A stretch of 64,000 nucleotides of DNA, from the NCBI RefSeq assembly GCF_003073045.1, contig NC_037592.1:5569924-5633923 (forward strand), given 5' to 3'. The notes under the pieces were generated by a model. The model was not told the DNA's origin. It saw only the letters and a list, made by a program, of their open reading frames with translations, and did not search any database. Position 1 is the stretch's first letter; every line of letters begins with the position of its first letter. Shown here piece by piece: positions 1 to 11,494 of the stretch. The position numbers and the translations under genes are program-made. This DNA is from Pomacea canaliculata (lineage: Eukaryota; Mollusca; Gastropoda; Architaenioglossa; Ampullariidae).

Positions 1-16
1 TTTTAATTTCTGGTAT

Positions 17-18
<2 letters not shown>

Positions 19-55
<37 letters not shown>
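19..55. repeat. poly-T tract
   Basis: A run of about 37 T just upstream of the GPCR exon, inside the intron that precedes it. It could be the poly-A tail of a reverse-strand retroposon, but no retroposon body is recognisable beside it. Confidence 0.9.
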
Positions 56-56
<1 letters not shown>

Positions 57-153
57 AGAACCAGTTTGCCAGTACTGTCATTATTTCCTGGTAATAAAAT
101 TTGAAACTATATGACATAACTATAATTGTGACTTGTTAACTGTTTTCTTGCAG

Positions 154-349
154 AAACCTTAGTGATGGTGACTGGGAATATTGTCTGGAGATGACGAGAT
201 GGAGGATGAACATGTGTATAACCGCTTTTCTGTTTGTAAACATCAACAGCATCGTCAACCCGTTCGTCTACAGTTTCTGCAATCCGACCTTTCGTCTCAA
301 GTGTTACTTGTTTTTTACTTCTGCTCGAAGACGTTTTGAATTGTGGTAA
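154..349 (+). CDS. rhodopsin-class GPCR, last coding exon (partial)
   Basis: This is the 3' terminal coding exon of a seven-helix receptor whose earlier exons lie left of the window. A tttcttgcag acceptor ends at 153. The frame opens with a split codon and runs 64 codons to TAA at 347-349. The translation contains ITAFLFVNINSIVNPFVYSF, a typical TM7 with the NPxxY motif (here NPFVY), followed by a short basic tail with three arginines (SARRRFELW). Upstream of TM7 there is a short polar loop with WEYCLEMTRW, consistent with ECL3. The ligand cannot be told from this exon. The layout (last intron before TM7, short tail) fits peptide or orphan receptors of invertebrates. Nothing in the sequence links it to the ZIP genes, which are on the opposite strand and converge with it. 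Confidence 0.85.
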
Positions 350-2366
350 ATGCTTCTCATGGAGGTGATGACTGAAGGTAAAGGAGAATTTCTATCGTGC
401 TATACGGACTGATACCAGTGACGTGGCTATGTCTAGACGGTAATGCTGCTTGAACACAACTGCCAAATTGCTGTTTAAAATATTTTTTACACATTCCTAT
501 AGTCTCTGTAGCCAACTAAGATAAAAAAAGAAATCATGGTAAGGGACTTATCTGCATCTGGTAATAGACTATACGCTACTCAACTCCAGGGAAAACGCAA
601 GCACGAAGTAGTCCTATGGCAGAATGTTTTTATGCTTCTATAGAGTTTTTAAAAACAATTGTACTTGACGTCGTGACATAAACTCCTACCCATACCCCAT
701 GAATCCCCATACCATACCCAATAGAAAGTTAGGGCAGTATTTCTTGTCTGCTCGTCAATATGTTTAATACATTTCCCACTGCAAATGCAAATTCATCTTG
801 TGTCAGGATTTCAATAATCGAACTGTGAAATTCTGTTAGGTGGACAGGGTATCGGACGATCATGATGCTTAATATATTTTGTATGAATCTTCTCTTGCCT
901 AGGAAAATCAAATATTAAATATTTTCATGAAAAACTCTTTCAAGTACCCGTGACTATGTCTTCAAATTTTAAATGCTCGTAGCAGAGGGAATGATTTAAT
1001 AATGATGATTATGATTATTATTGATGATGATGGATGATGGTGGATGAGGATGGATGATGATTATTGATGATGATGGGCAACATGATCACTCTTGTGAACT
1101 AATACGTTTTTGAAGTTTCTCACTTTATAAGGCTTGAGTAAAAAATCCATTTAACAAAATTCATAAAATTAAGGTTAAATTATAATCATAATAAATATGA
1201 ATATACACACTGTGCAATATATTTACATGCTGAACAACAAATAGAGCAAGTTGTTTCATAAAAATGCAAGAGATATGTACACACTGTGCATTATATACAC
1301 AGGACAAAGCAAATTATACAGGCTGGAGACAAAGCAGTGTCACACAAACATATCTTGCACTCAGAGCAAACAAATCAGTCCTCATATGTATTAGTAGCCC
1401 CTACACCGGTCCGTGAGGCCTGTCTCTGGTTTCAGAATGGCGATTGCGTGAATGAGATTCACGTGGGAGTGTTTGTAGCTACAAAATACCTGCATCCTGT
1501 TGACAACTTGATATACAAGTCAAATGTTCTTCTTGGCGTTGCTTACATTAGACGTCAGCAAAGTTAGTCTGACGGGAAGACAGAAGGACTCAGTCATGTT
1601 AAGCTAGCAGCTTGCATCATGTCCACCCAACACACAATCACTTCACGTGCGGCAGATGATCAGATTTAAATATCGTCGGATTCTATTCAAATTCTATTCT
1701 AACACACACACACACTGCTCCTGTTGTAAATCGACGCAGTCCTCTCTCTCTATCTTTCTTTTTCTCTGTCTTGGACTCTATCTCTCTGTGCCTTCCTATC
1801 TCTTTCCCACTTGTCCTTCCGTTTGTCTGTTTCTTTATTTTCTTCTAATGACAAATGTTTAAAAGTGCACAATGCCGTCTCAGATAAACAGTAAACATAT
1901 TTATATTTTTTTAGCGTCAAATTTGCGTCTGTTAGAAAAATAAGATAAGAAGAGTGTAATATAGTTGACCTTTTAGCGGGATACTGCAACAGTCGGGAAA
2001 TCAGAAAAAAATCTGACCTCCTTTTTACCGCAGCCTTTTGCGTGGCTGAGTTAAACAACAACAACTATGACATGGAAACATCATGTGACAATCTTAAAAA
2101 TGTAAAATTTCAGTTACAGTACAGCTTGAAAAACAACAAATATGTTCAATCATCTTCTGACAATGGCTTGAACTAACATAGTAATTAAATCACTACAAAC
2201 TGAAGGATTTCAAACATACTTTTCTGAAAATTATTTTTTTAAAATTCTGTATGTATTGTCTTTTATGTCTTGTTTATTACATTTGGCTCTTTCGTGGCAA
2301 ACTGGTGTTTACACCTACATGCACATAGTCTGATTGCCACAGCGACATCTGATTGAAATATTCGTG
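350..2366. other. intergenic, 3' ends of GPCR and ZIP-A
   Basis: This is convergent intergenic DNA. It holds a TGATGA-rich microsatellite around 1000-1075 and a CT-rich stretch at 1740-1850. ORFs here are short and without recognisable motifs. No RNA gene was seen. Confidence 0.6.
2273..2278 (-). terminator. poly-A signal candidate for ZIP-A
   Basis: AATAAA on the minus strand about 90 nt after the ZIP-A stop codon. It is the first canonical hexamer downstream of the stop. Confidence 0.45.
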
Positions 2367-5300
2367 TTAGTTAATCTGAATACTGGTGGAAAAATACAAG
2401 ACAACAAGAATGATGCATATTCCAAGGATGAGGCCCAGGCCATGGACAAACACTAGCAGCTTGACGTCTCTGTTCAACATCCGTCCCGTCTGTGTAAAGA
2501 AAACACACAAAAAAAAAACCAAAATAAGTAGATAAAGAATGCGATACAGTCTTAAATTCATGTAAAATCTGTGCTTCACAAACGGGGAACGCAGGTACCT
2601 AGAAAGACATGAAGCGAAGAAGAAAAAGGATTATAAATGAAAGTTTTGCGGTTCTCAGATCAGATTCACTCGCATCCAGATAAATGACATCTACACCAGA
2701 AATTCAAATGCACATAATCTCTTAAAAAGTTTTTAGTAAACATTTCCTCTCTTAATAATAAAATAGTTGAATAAAATCTTAGTAAGTTGGCTAAGCATGG
2801 AGTTATGGAAGTATTAAAAAGTATACTTCAGCAGCGCTAAAAGAGCAACTTTATTTACTTCTAAGTTAACAAGTAATATAATAGTTTTGAAATAACGAGT
2901 AATTCAATGCTTAGTTGTTAGGTAACGACTAACGAGTAATGTAATAATTAGTTGCTAGGTAACGAGTAATTTACCTTGATGAAAGCATCTCTCATTTGCT
3001 CGTCTAAACTTTGACTCATGTCTGGTAACTGGAAAATCAAGACGTAAGTAAATGTCATAATGAAAGACGAAAGTACACAAACATTAATTACCTGTACACT
3101 AACTGATTTGTCTAGTGATAATTATTTAAGCGTTGAAAGAAAATTTTTATTATTATTGTTAGCGATTACGGGCTTAATGGCGACAGTGGAATATTTAATG
3201 CGGTCTGAAGCTGATCCTTTAGTGCAGTGCTACACTAGTGTCAGGGACCAGTATTAGGGACAGGAGGTTGTTGCCCCTGTCTTTCGTTTCTTAGAGATTG
3301 TTGCCCTTGCCGTGTATTTAAGATATGTTGGATAGCGTCGTGGTTTCGCGTCAGAACCCGACGTCATTTTATGACGTAATTTTAGTCGGACGCAAGTGAA
3401 AAATATTTTGGAAGAAAGCAGACGGCTGTGAGCAGGGAAGAGAGTTGGATAGAAAGTGTGTGTGGTGTTCGCTTGGGATATTGAGTGTGTATCGATCCCT
3501 GCTAATTTATCTGTGTGGTGCCGGGAGTATCTGTGTGATTTCCTGGAGTATATTTGTGGTGCCGGGTTTATCTGTGTGATTCCCTGGAGTGTATCGGTGT
3601 GGTGCCGGGAATTTATTTGTGGTGCCTGGGTCATGTGTTGACCCCCAGCAAATATATTTTGAGTCGTCTGTTAGGTGTCTGCTGAGTCAGCACCTATTAT
3701 TAGTAAGCTGCGGAACGTATATGTGATTTCCGCTGAACGATCGTGAGTGAGGATTTTACGTAGACGTGGGAATTGTGGATGTGAGTAAGTAAGACTATAA
3801 TGAAATATTCAGAAACATATGACAGTTCGTAGAATATTGAAAGGAACATGTGTATGTCGTCTTGGGACATGAAGAGAACTGTATGGAGTTGAAGATCTAC
3901 TGACTATGTGTATATATTTAGTTGATGATGGATTGATTTAAAGTTATTTTTATTTCCACGACAAATCTTTGTGCTTTTTGTTTTGTAAGAGGGGAGGAAT
4001 GTCATGAACGCGCTTTTATAAAATCTCTTTCTCACTCTCTCAACACGCACGCGTTCCCTTGCGTATTCTTTCAAACATAAAGCACAAAGATTTGTCGTGG
4101 AAATAAAAATAACTTTAAATCAATCCATCATCAACTAAATATATACACATAGTCAGTAGATCTTCAACTCCATACAGTTCTCTTCATGTCCCAAGACGAC
4201 ATACACATGTTCCTTTCAATATTCTACGAACTGTCATATGTTTCTGAATATTTCATTATAGTCTTACTTACTCACATCCACAATTCCCACGTCTACGTAA
4301 AATCCTCACTCACGATCGTTCAGCGGAAATCACATATACGTTCCGCAGCTTACTAATAATAGGTGCTGACTCAGCAGACACCTAACAGACGACTCAAAAT
4401 ATATTTGCTGGGGGTCAACACATGACCCAGGCACCACAAATAAATTCCCGGCACCACACCGATACACTCCAGGGAATCACACAGATAAACCCGGCACCAC
4501 AAATATACTCCAGGAAATCACACAGATACTCCCGGTACCACCAATATACTCCAGGAAATCACACAGATACTCCCGGTACCACCAATATACTCCAGGAAAT
4601 CACACAGATACTCCCGGCACCACACAGATAAATTAGCAGGGATCGATACACACTCAATATCCCAAGCGAACACCACACACACTTTCTATCCAACTCTCTT
4701 CCCTGCTCACAGCCGTCTGCTTTCTTCCAAAATATTTTTCACTTGCGTCCGACTAAAATTACGTCATAAAATGACGTCGGGTTCTGACGCGAAACCACGA
4801 CGCTATCCAACATATCTTAAATACACGGCAAGGGCAACAATCTCTAAGAAACGAAAGACAGGGGCAACAACCTCCTGTCCCTAATACTGGTCCCTGACAC
4901 TAGTCACTGAACATTCCAGAATAAAGTCCCTCTCGCGTCAAATTGTGTTGCGCGTCATCGAAACCACACAAGACGTCACATTTAAAATAAAAGACGTCAG
5001 CCTCACTGACGTCATCTCTCTTAGAGCGGTTACCATGTCAACGAGGGGGACATAGAGAAAGACTCCTCCAGCGATAGCCAGAATCCAGCGGTTGGCATCC
5101 GTTGTCTCCCCGAGGATGGTACCCGTCACCAGCCCCAAGCAGCAGACGCAGGCAGACAGGAAGTTGAGAAACAGCGCCCTCTTCATGGTCATTCCAGAGG
5201 CAATTAAAATGGCGATGTCACCTGGGAAACAAAACAGGTTCTGAATGTTAGTTTGCTGCAAACTTTAAGAAAAAAGTGGAAACAATTAATTAAAGAAACA

Positions 5301-8300
5301 TTTTTAAAAATTTTGTCCTGAAGAATAAGCGACTCATGATCTATTTCTATCAATGAAATCTGTGTCAGCCTCTCTAGACAAGAGACCTACAAACGTTCGC
5401 CCTCATTACTGTGAGCCAGACAGAGTGCAAAGTTCACGATGCTCAATGACTTCTCTATAAATAGGCCAAGATAATGACTCATAATAAAAACAGGCTCACG
5501 TGCCGTACAAACAGTCTGTTGTGCAAACAAAAGATTAACGTAAACACTTTACACAGTGCAAGAGGCAGCGGAAGGTCCTCTTGTAATGTATTCATCAATT
5601 ATTACACTCTGCACTGCACTCTATGTTCTGTTCACAATTTTAGACAAGCTGTAAGTAAACATCTCAACAAATGAAGCAGTATAGCAACACATCAACAAGT
5701 AAATAAAAAACATCATACCTCAAGTATTTTACTATTTTTACTTTAAGTATGAAAAACATTCTTCGCCAAAGGAAGAATGTTTTAATAACAGAACACATCT
5801 ACGAGAATATATTTATAAATCTTGTAATATATTTAGCAGTTTGAAAAGCTAACTCCCGTACTTTTTCTATATCATGGAATTTTCTTGACATGTTCTTTAA
5901 ACGTTCGACAATATCGTAATTTCATTCTACTAACCAGTTTCTTCATTCTAGTCTTTATGTCAAGTGTAAAAATTCGGATGGCAATTCCACTTTTTACTGT
6001 GTATTATACACAAGTAAAAATAGCACCATAACTTTAAAGATGATTAGTGATTAGTGTTGGAATGGTGGTTTAACTTTACAGGATGTCAGATACAAACCAA
6101 ATTTTAACATCTCAGTAAAAGGAATCTGTGTAGTCCAATGGTTAGTGAGGGAGCGTGCCAGAACGACTCCCCCTTAACTTTTCTGTTAAGCAGAACTATG
6201 TACCTGATTTTTCAGGTGAGGTAAATGAAAGCGGAGGACAAGGGCTGCTCTCCGCTTTCCTCGTGTCGTGCCTTAGACAAGGTGAACCACTTACTTTCAT
6301 TTTCTCTACGGCTACTTAGTGACTCTATCCCTTTATTTTGTATTATATTTGAGATCGCGATCTCTGCCTTTTTACGGGTAGTCAAGTATTAGCATAAGTT
6401 ATGGCACCCACCGAGTTCGTGGGGCAGCTCTTCGCACAGGACGGCGATGCTGATGGTGACCCCCATGTAGACGTTTTGCGTGAAGCTTGAGCCGATGGTC
6501 ATCCCGTCCACGAAGTTGTGGATGACGTCACCGGTCAGAACCATCCACGCCACGGTCTTGACTGGGCTGTTCTTTATAACTCCCTCGGTACTCATCTCCT
6601 TGCCGAGGGAAGGAGTCGGCAAATGGGAATGGCTGTGATCGTCTAAGCCGTTGACTAGTGCTGCCAGTCCCTCCTCCTCTGTATATTTTGATTCTTCAAA
6701 ATTCTCATGGCTCCTCAGCCGCTTCACCTGCATGCACACACACACATATCAATTTTAACATGTCCTGTACCAAATGTGATTAAAAAAAATACCCCTTACT
6801 CCCCTCCCCCGCAAAAATTTTGATTTTTGAAGATGCTAAATATAAGACAATTTACCCATAATTATAATGTACTCGGGGAAATCTTGACAATACTACACTG
6901 AAAGTATCTTCCTGTCTTATTAAATGTTTGTATGAGACAACACTTGAAGACACTAGTACCTCTCTGTCTCTCAGGAAACACTTGAGGATACGCTCGGACA
7001 TGAAGAAGATGTAGATGGATACCAGGGTCGTAACAGACTTCCATATATAGCTGTGCTTTATGTCCGGGCAGGACATGAGGTTGAATGCCTGACAACAAGA
7101 ATATCGACATCGAGAATTGACAGGAAAGTATAACACGTAAACAATTATTCAAGTACATTTTGTGTTCATGTTAAAAAAAAATAGTAGAAAAGCAATACAT
7201 CCTTCATGAGCATCCTTGGCACGTGGAGGAGAAGGAAAGAAAGTTTCGAGATGGGGAGAGAGTATAAATAAATGATCGAACGAAAGAACAAATGTAAAGG
7301 ATATGGTAGTTTCGCTTTAAAGACTCCTGTGTAGATTCGGATGTAATCAGCAATTACCTCTGGAATAAGGACTAAAAGACCCGTTCCCACTAGGGTTCCT
7401 GCTGCCATGGCAACAAGAAATTGCAGAAGTCTCTGGAAGAATGTCTTGGACATGACTGGTGTCAAAAGTCCTCCGATGTTAGATATGATGACGATTAGAG
7501 ATACAAAGCCGATCCCGTAGCCCCATGCTGCCAACAGAAAATAAATAAATAAATAAGATGTTAATCAGTATGTGGAATTGTTCTCCTACTTCTCTTCAAC
7601 ACCATCGTGTTAAATTTCTGACATGCAGGCACACGTGTGTGGCTGTGTGTGTGTGTGTGTGTGCAGGAGATGAAAAAGGAGAGATATTCTCTTCGTCAGT
7701 GAGACTGACTGACCAATCAACTGATAGTCTGAATGTAATGAACCAAATAGCTACAAGAAAGACGGTAGAAAGAAGGAACACAAAATGAAGGCGACCCAAA
7801 AAGCAGATGACAATTTTATCTTCAGAGGTAGGCAGAGGCAAGAGATGGGGATGACAGAAGCTGACAGGACAACAACACAAATATATACCTTGTCCAATGC
7901 TCGGCTTGTATTTGCTGGGGTCTCTAGGGGTCTCGTGCAAACAGCTGGGGTCCGCAGCTGACAGAAGCGCCTCAAGCACAGCTGACGGAAGCTGAGTGTA
8001 GTTCAGTCCCTTGGTGTCCGAGTGCCGTAGATATATGCTGAAAATGTTCTGGCACTGTAACATTAATTTACAGACACGCTTTTAATAATCTTTTTAATAA
8101 TGTGCTTTGTAGATGAGCATTGACTTTACTCGGTAGTAAGACCCTTAACTGCGGAAAAGTAATGTAAACATTACAACTCACAGCTCGGGAGCGAAGTAAG
8201 CATCATTCTTAATTAGAAATCGGATCCGGATCATTTATCTCCTTAAATAACTGCATTACAACCTGCAACAACACAAGTAGGTAACATTCCTAAAAAAAAT

Positions 8301-8638
8301 TCTCCCACCTTTTCATGATTCTGTGAACAGTTCCCGCTACTGTTTCCACTTTGTTTCAATTCAGAGTCGTTCAAATGCAGGTCTTTAAGTTGATTTTCAA
8401 CCCGATGTGAGACAATGCTGGATTGGAAGTTCATTTGGAGATGTTTGAGTAGCTGACTGAAATCCTCCAGGGATAAATAACCGCTAGGTCGAAATCGTTT
8501 GGCATACTCTTCATTTCTATCCATGAGTCCTGCAGGTAGACACCCTTCTGATTTCTCGTCCAATAAAAATGCTGTCGGTAAAATGTCCACCCAGAGTAAT
8601 ATTATAACGGCGAAGATCATACTTTGAATCTTCTCCAT
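2367..8638 (-). CDS. SLC39A14-like: ZIP-A: ZIP8/ZIP14-like metal transporter (complete)
   Basis: A plasma- or endosomal-membrane importer of Zn/Fe/Mn/Cd-type divalent metals (family knowledge). Coding exons (-): 8309-8638, 7889-8054, 7358-7527, 6960-7088, 6412-6727, 5034-5221, 2975-3028, 2367-2489. Together they make 1476 nt, or 491 aa; human ZIP14 has a very similar length. Every junction is GT-AG and phases match. Residues 1-25 look like a signal peptide, followed by an ectodomain with an N-glycosylation cluster (NSSGNCS). TM1 begins at WGYGIGF (about 167), TM2 ends at LVLIPE (222) and TM3 includes YIFFMSE. A His loop DDHSHSH lies at 294-300. TM4 carries HNFVDG (335-340) and TM5 EELPHELGD (364-372). 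The first His of the usual HEXPHEXGD is Glu, the hallmark of the ZIP8/ZIP14 branch. The last exon gives the final helix (VFVHGLGLILGICIILVVLY). It is a tandem paralogue of the gene at 11372-20301. ATG 8638 was chosen for its signal peptide and for matching ZIP-B. Confidence 0.93.
2872..2990. repeat. degenerate ~50-bp tandem repeat abutting an exon
   Basis: Two to three copies of a unit containing gtaacgagtaat and tagttgctaggtaacg lie immediately beside the splice donor of the 54-nt ZIP-A exon (2975-3028). The donor GTAAAT and the following bases are part of the last unit, so repeat expansion has reached the splice site. Confidence 0.55.
3239..4899. mobile_element. long palindromic (foldback-like) element in ZIP-A intron
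   Basis: The left arm (3239-3977) and right arm (4079-4899) are near-identical inverted repeats around a 101-nt loop. The ends read TGTCAGGGACCAG and its reverse complement, and the whole is flanked by CTAG (3235-3238 and 4900-4903), a likely 4-bp target duplication. The arms differ mainly by copy number of a ~43-bp minisatellite (around 4495-4620), which has more units in the right arm. The loop carries a purine tract followed by TGTCATGAAC, reminiscent of a polypurine-tract/LTR boundary, so a rearranged LTR-element origin is possible. No coding domain is seen. It lies between ZIP-A exons 6 and 7. Confidence 0.85.
4495..4625. repeat. ~43-bp minisatellite inside palindrome arm
   Basis: Consecutive units built on ccaggaaatcacacagat and actcccggtaccaccaatat. 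The left arm has fewer units in the mirrored position (about 3500-3600). This difference is the main asymmetry of the palindrome. Confidence 0.7.
6121..6350 (+). repeat. possible tRNA-derived SINE remnant
   Basis: The stretch opens with a box-A-like gtccaatggttagtgagg, followed by GC-richer sequence than its surroundings. No clear box B was found. It is in a ZIP-A intron. This is a weak call. Confidence 0.25.
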
Positions 8639-9407
8639 GTTTGCCAGCTATTTCCTAAAAAATAAAAAGCAGCCCGTTAAAGTCACCATATCCGATTCCT
8701 CTAATTTTTGTAGTCTTTCACATTTTAAGCACCAACGAAGAAATATTAGTTACATGCCAGGTTCACATTGTCTCACTGAAACCATTTGTTCGTCCCCCAC
8801 TGAATTCACATCTCCAAAAACAATAAAAAATATGAATACAAACAATCGAGTAAAAAAAATATAAAAATAAGAAATGGTATGTCGGAACTACAAAAAAATT
8901 AATTAATTACTTAATTGATCAATTAATCAAAGAAGATACAGTGCTACAAAATTATTTTCAATAAAAACTTCTAAACAGCACAAAGCATGATCACTCCCAC
9001 CGTTGAAATGTTACTGATGGAGGTAACAAGAACCAGAAGTCGGTCTGCTGGCACCGGCACAGAGCTTCATCTGACGATGCAGGTCAACGGATTATGCGCA
9101 GCACACGTGAGGCAGCTACTCGCAGATTAAAATTGTCCGCAAACAGACTGGAGGAAGGATGATAAGAATGATTATCTTCGGATGACAAACAGGTCTTGAC
9201 CTCAGACTGTTGTTTTTGTGTTGACGTCCGCGCGTGAGCCCCTGTCAGATGCTTCCATCTCTGTTCCAGTGTCTTGTTTCTCTTTCTGTCTTTCATGTAC
9301 CCCACTTCTATCAAAATCTGTCCCCCTTTTTGTCTGTGTGCTAAATTTCCTCTTTTCTCTTACTATCCATAGTTCTTTTCTTACGTGTCTTTCACTCTCT
9401 GTTGAAG

Positions 9408-9513
<106 letters not shown>

Positions 9514-9609
9514 AATGTTCAAGTCCCTTATCTCTCTGTTCAAGTGTTTATCTTCTCTCTAAATCTGTTCTAGTGCCTCTCTCTAAGTGTCTTGCTTCTC
9601 TCCGAGTGG

Positions 9610-9872
9610 TCAGGTTTGTCTTCTATAAATGTAAGCTGAACATAATTCCTTTGTGTAGCTTTTGTAAACAAGAGAATGAAACTATTGAACACTTATTTGG
9701 CATGTACATTAATCAAGAAATTACGAAAATCTATGGAATATGTTGAATAATCATAATCACTTAGGTGAATTTGAGTTTTGTGAGGAAATGGTTACTTTTG
9801 TTATTAATAGAACTTGGAACGTTGATAAAACTTTGGATTTTATTATTCTTTTAGAAAAAATGTTCATTGAAT
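9610..9872 (+). mobile_element. LINE 3' ORF fragment with RT-type zinc-ribbon
   Basis: The translation contains CSFCKQENETIEHLF, matching the C-x2-C...H pattern of the zinc-binding region found after reverse transcriptase in several LINE clades. A second frame continues with FEFCEEMVTFVINRTWNVD and ends at a TAA near 9872. The frame change between the two pieces and the lack of an RT upstream show a truncated, decayed copy. The clade is not certain (Tx1/L1-like or jockey-like). Confidence 0.55.
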
Positions 9873-10240
9873 AAATGTCTTCATTCTTTCTCTATGCAAG
9901 TGTCTCCCTCTTTTTCTAAGTGCTGATCCTTCTTTCTCCTTTCTCTCTTTGTCGGGTATTGGTGGTGTGAAAGTAATTTGAATGAATCCCAGCACAGTAA
10001 TGCTGTTGATCAATTTGTTTACTTTGAACTAATCAAATAAATTATTTAAGTGTGATCGACATTGATCTTAATTTGTATTCTGTCTCACTTTGAAATGATA
10101 ATTGCTGACCAAATAAACTTTAAAGTTCCCTCTGGTCCTTTCAACAAGGACTGAGTTTTTAGTTTTTAAATTAGGCAGTCGTGTCTGTCTCTCTTTCAGT
10201 TCCACTCAGTCCTTCTTTTTACAACTTTGCTATCGCAGGA

Positions 10241-10264
10241 ACACACACACACACACACACACAC
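10241..10264. repeat. (AC)n microsatellite
   Basis: About 12 AC dinucleotides. Confidence 0.9.
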
Positions 10265-11371
10265 AATATCACAAAATTGAGTAAGAATTAGGCAGAATCT
10301 TTTTACATTTTACCAAAAAAATTATTTTTAAAAACAAAGGTATAAGAATCCATGTCCAGCATAGAAATAACAACTTGCACTGGGACAAAGCCAGACTTTT
10401 CATCAACCTCTTTACTTCTTTCATGTCTCTTTACTCAATATATGTTTTCTACCATTCAAATAGAAATTTCTCCAACAACAAGACTGCAAAGCAGGCTTTT
10501 TATAACTCTTTTTGCATAGACTCGGAACAAGAAGTACTAAATATTTGGTGAAACAACCTGGCTTTAACAGTAATTATTTTCCATTTTTCAAATCTCGTTA
10601 ATGCATATATTCAAAATAACAAAATGTGTAAAATGGACGCTTGCGTCCTCAAAATAAGGAAAGGCAAAAATGGAACACACGGTTTACAGTATAAAATACA
10701 GGACAATATACATGTCATTGCTGCATCATATAATCATTTCACTGATTATGTTTACAAAACAGTGATTACATGCAGTCAAAGTTACATACAGTGTGGAAAC
10801 ATTACTTGAATCTCATTCACAAAGCCCTCACGAGGGCTCAGGCTGGTGTTTGGCACACAATACTGATTATTCATACAGGTATCCACAACAGAGAACATTC
10901 TCATCCTACTCACTGATGTTGTTTGTCGTCTGAACAAGAGGTCAGCAGAAACGGTGTTAAATCAACTATTGAAATAAATGTTTTTTATTTGATTTCTTTA
11001 AGGGTTTTTTTGTACACAAGGACACAACAACTTAATTTGCTTTTAATTAAGCGCATTCATTTCTAGATTTCTGGACTCATTCAGCACGATGTCATCAAGG
11101 TATGCAAGCTGCCAGCGATAGGAGGAGGAAGAGGAGGATGGAGAGGATGGGGAGAAGGAGGGACAGAGAACCTGCTGAGGTCACTTCTCGCATGTTGGAA
11201 GTCGAATTCGCCTTTCATGAGAATGCTCATCTGGAATGACTAGATGTCGGTAGGGTGGAGGTGTTCACGGGGTTGGATTGTCGACTTTACTGAGTTCATT
11301 AAGCAAATCATGAAGTGTGGAAGCTGAAGCATCTGGCTGCATGATGATGCCAGAATAAATCTGCTTGTTCT

Positions 11372-11494
11372 CTAGATTGTCATCAAGTGCCCAGTGCAGT
11401 ACACTACGGACAAGATGATGGCCATGCCCAATAGAAATCCAAGCCCTTGCAGAAACATCAGATGCTTAAATTCGTTTCCAAAGGCACCTTTGTT
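11372..11494 (-). CDS. ZIP-B distal last exon
   Basis: This is a 123-nt exon with acceptor tcttttcttccag and stop TAG at 11372-11374. It codes for 40 aa, the same length as the ZIP-A last exon. It contains the final transmembrane helix and a short tail (CTGHLMTI). It sits 4.2 kb downstream of exon 7, beyond the alternative terminal exon. Confidence 0.85.
   Translation of the reverse strand, partial: NKGAFGNEFKHLMFLQGLGFLLGMAIILSVVYCTGHLMTI

Noticed and set aside
4422-4631. ORF mirrored at 3254-3634 (MTQAPQINSRHHTD...) in both palindrome arms
   Set aside because: It is the translation of the minisatellite inside the inverted arms. No domain, and the mirrored copies only reflect the palindrome.
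3239-4899. CRISPR-like or prokaryotic repeat array
   Set aside because: Repeat units are contiguous minisatellite copies without spacers, in an animal intron.
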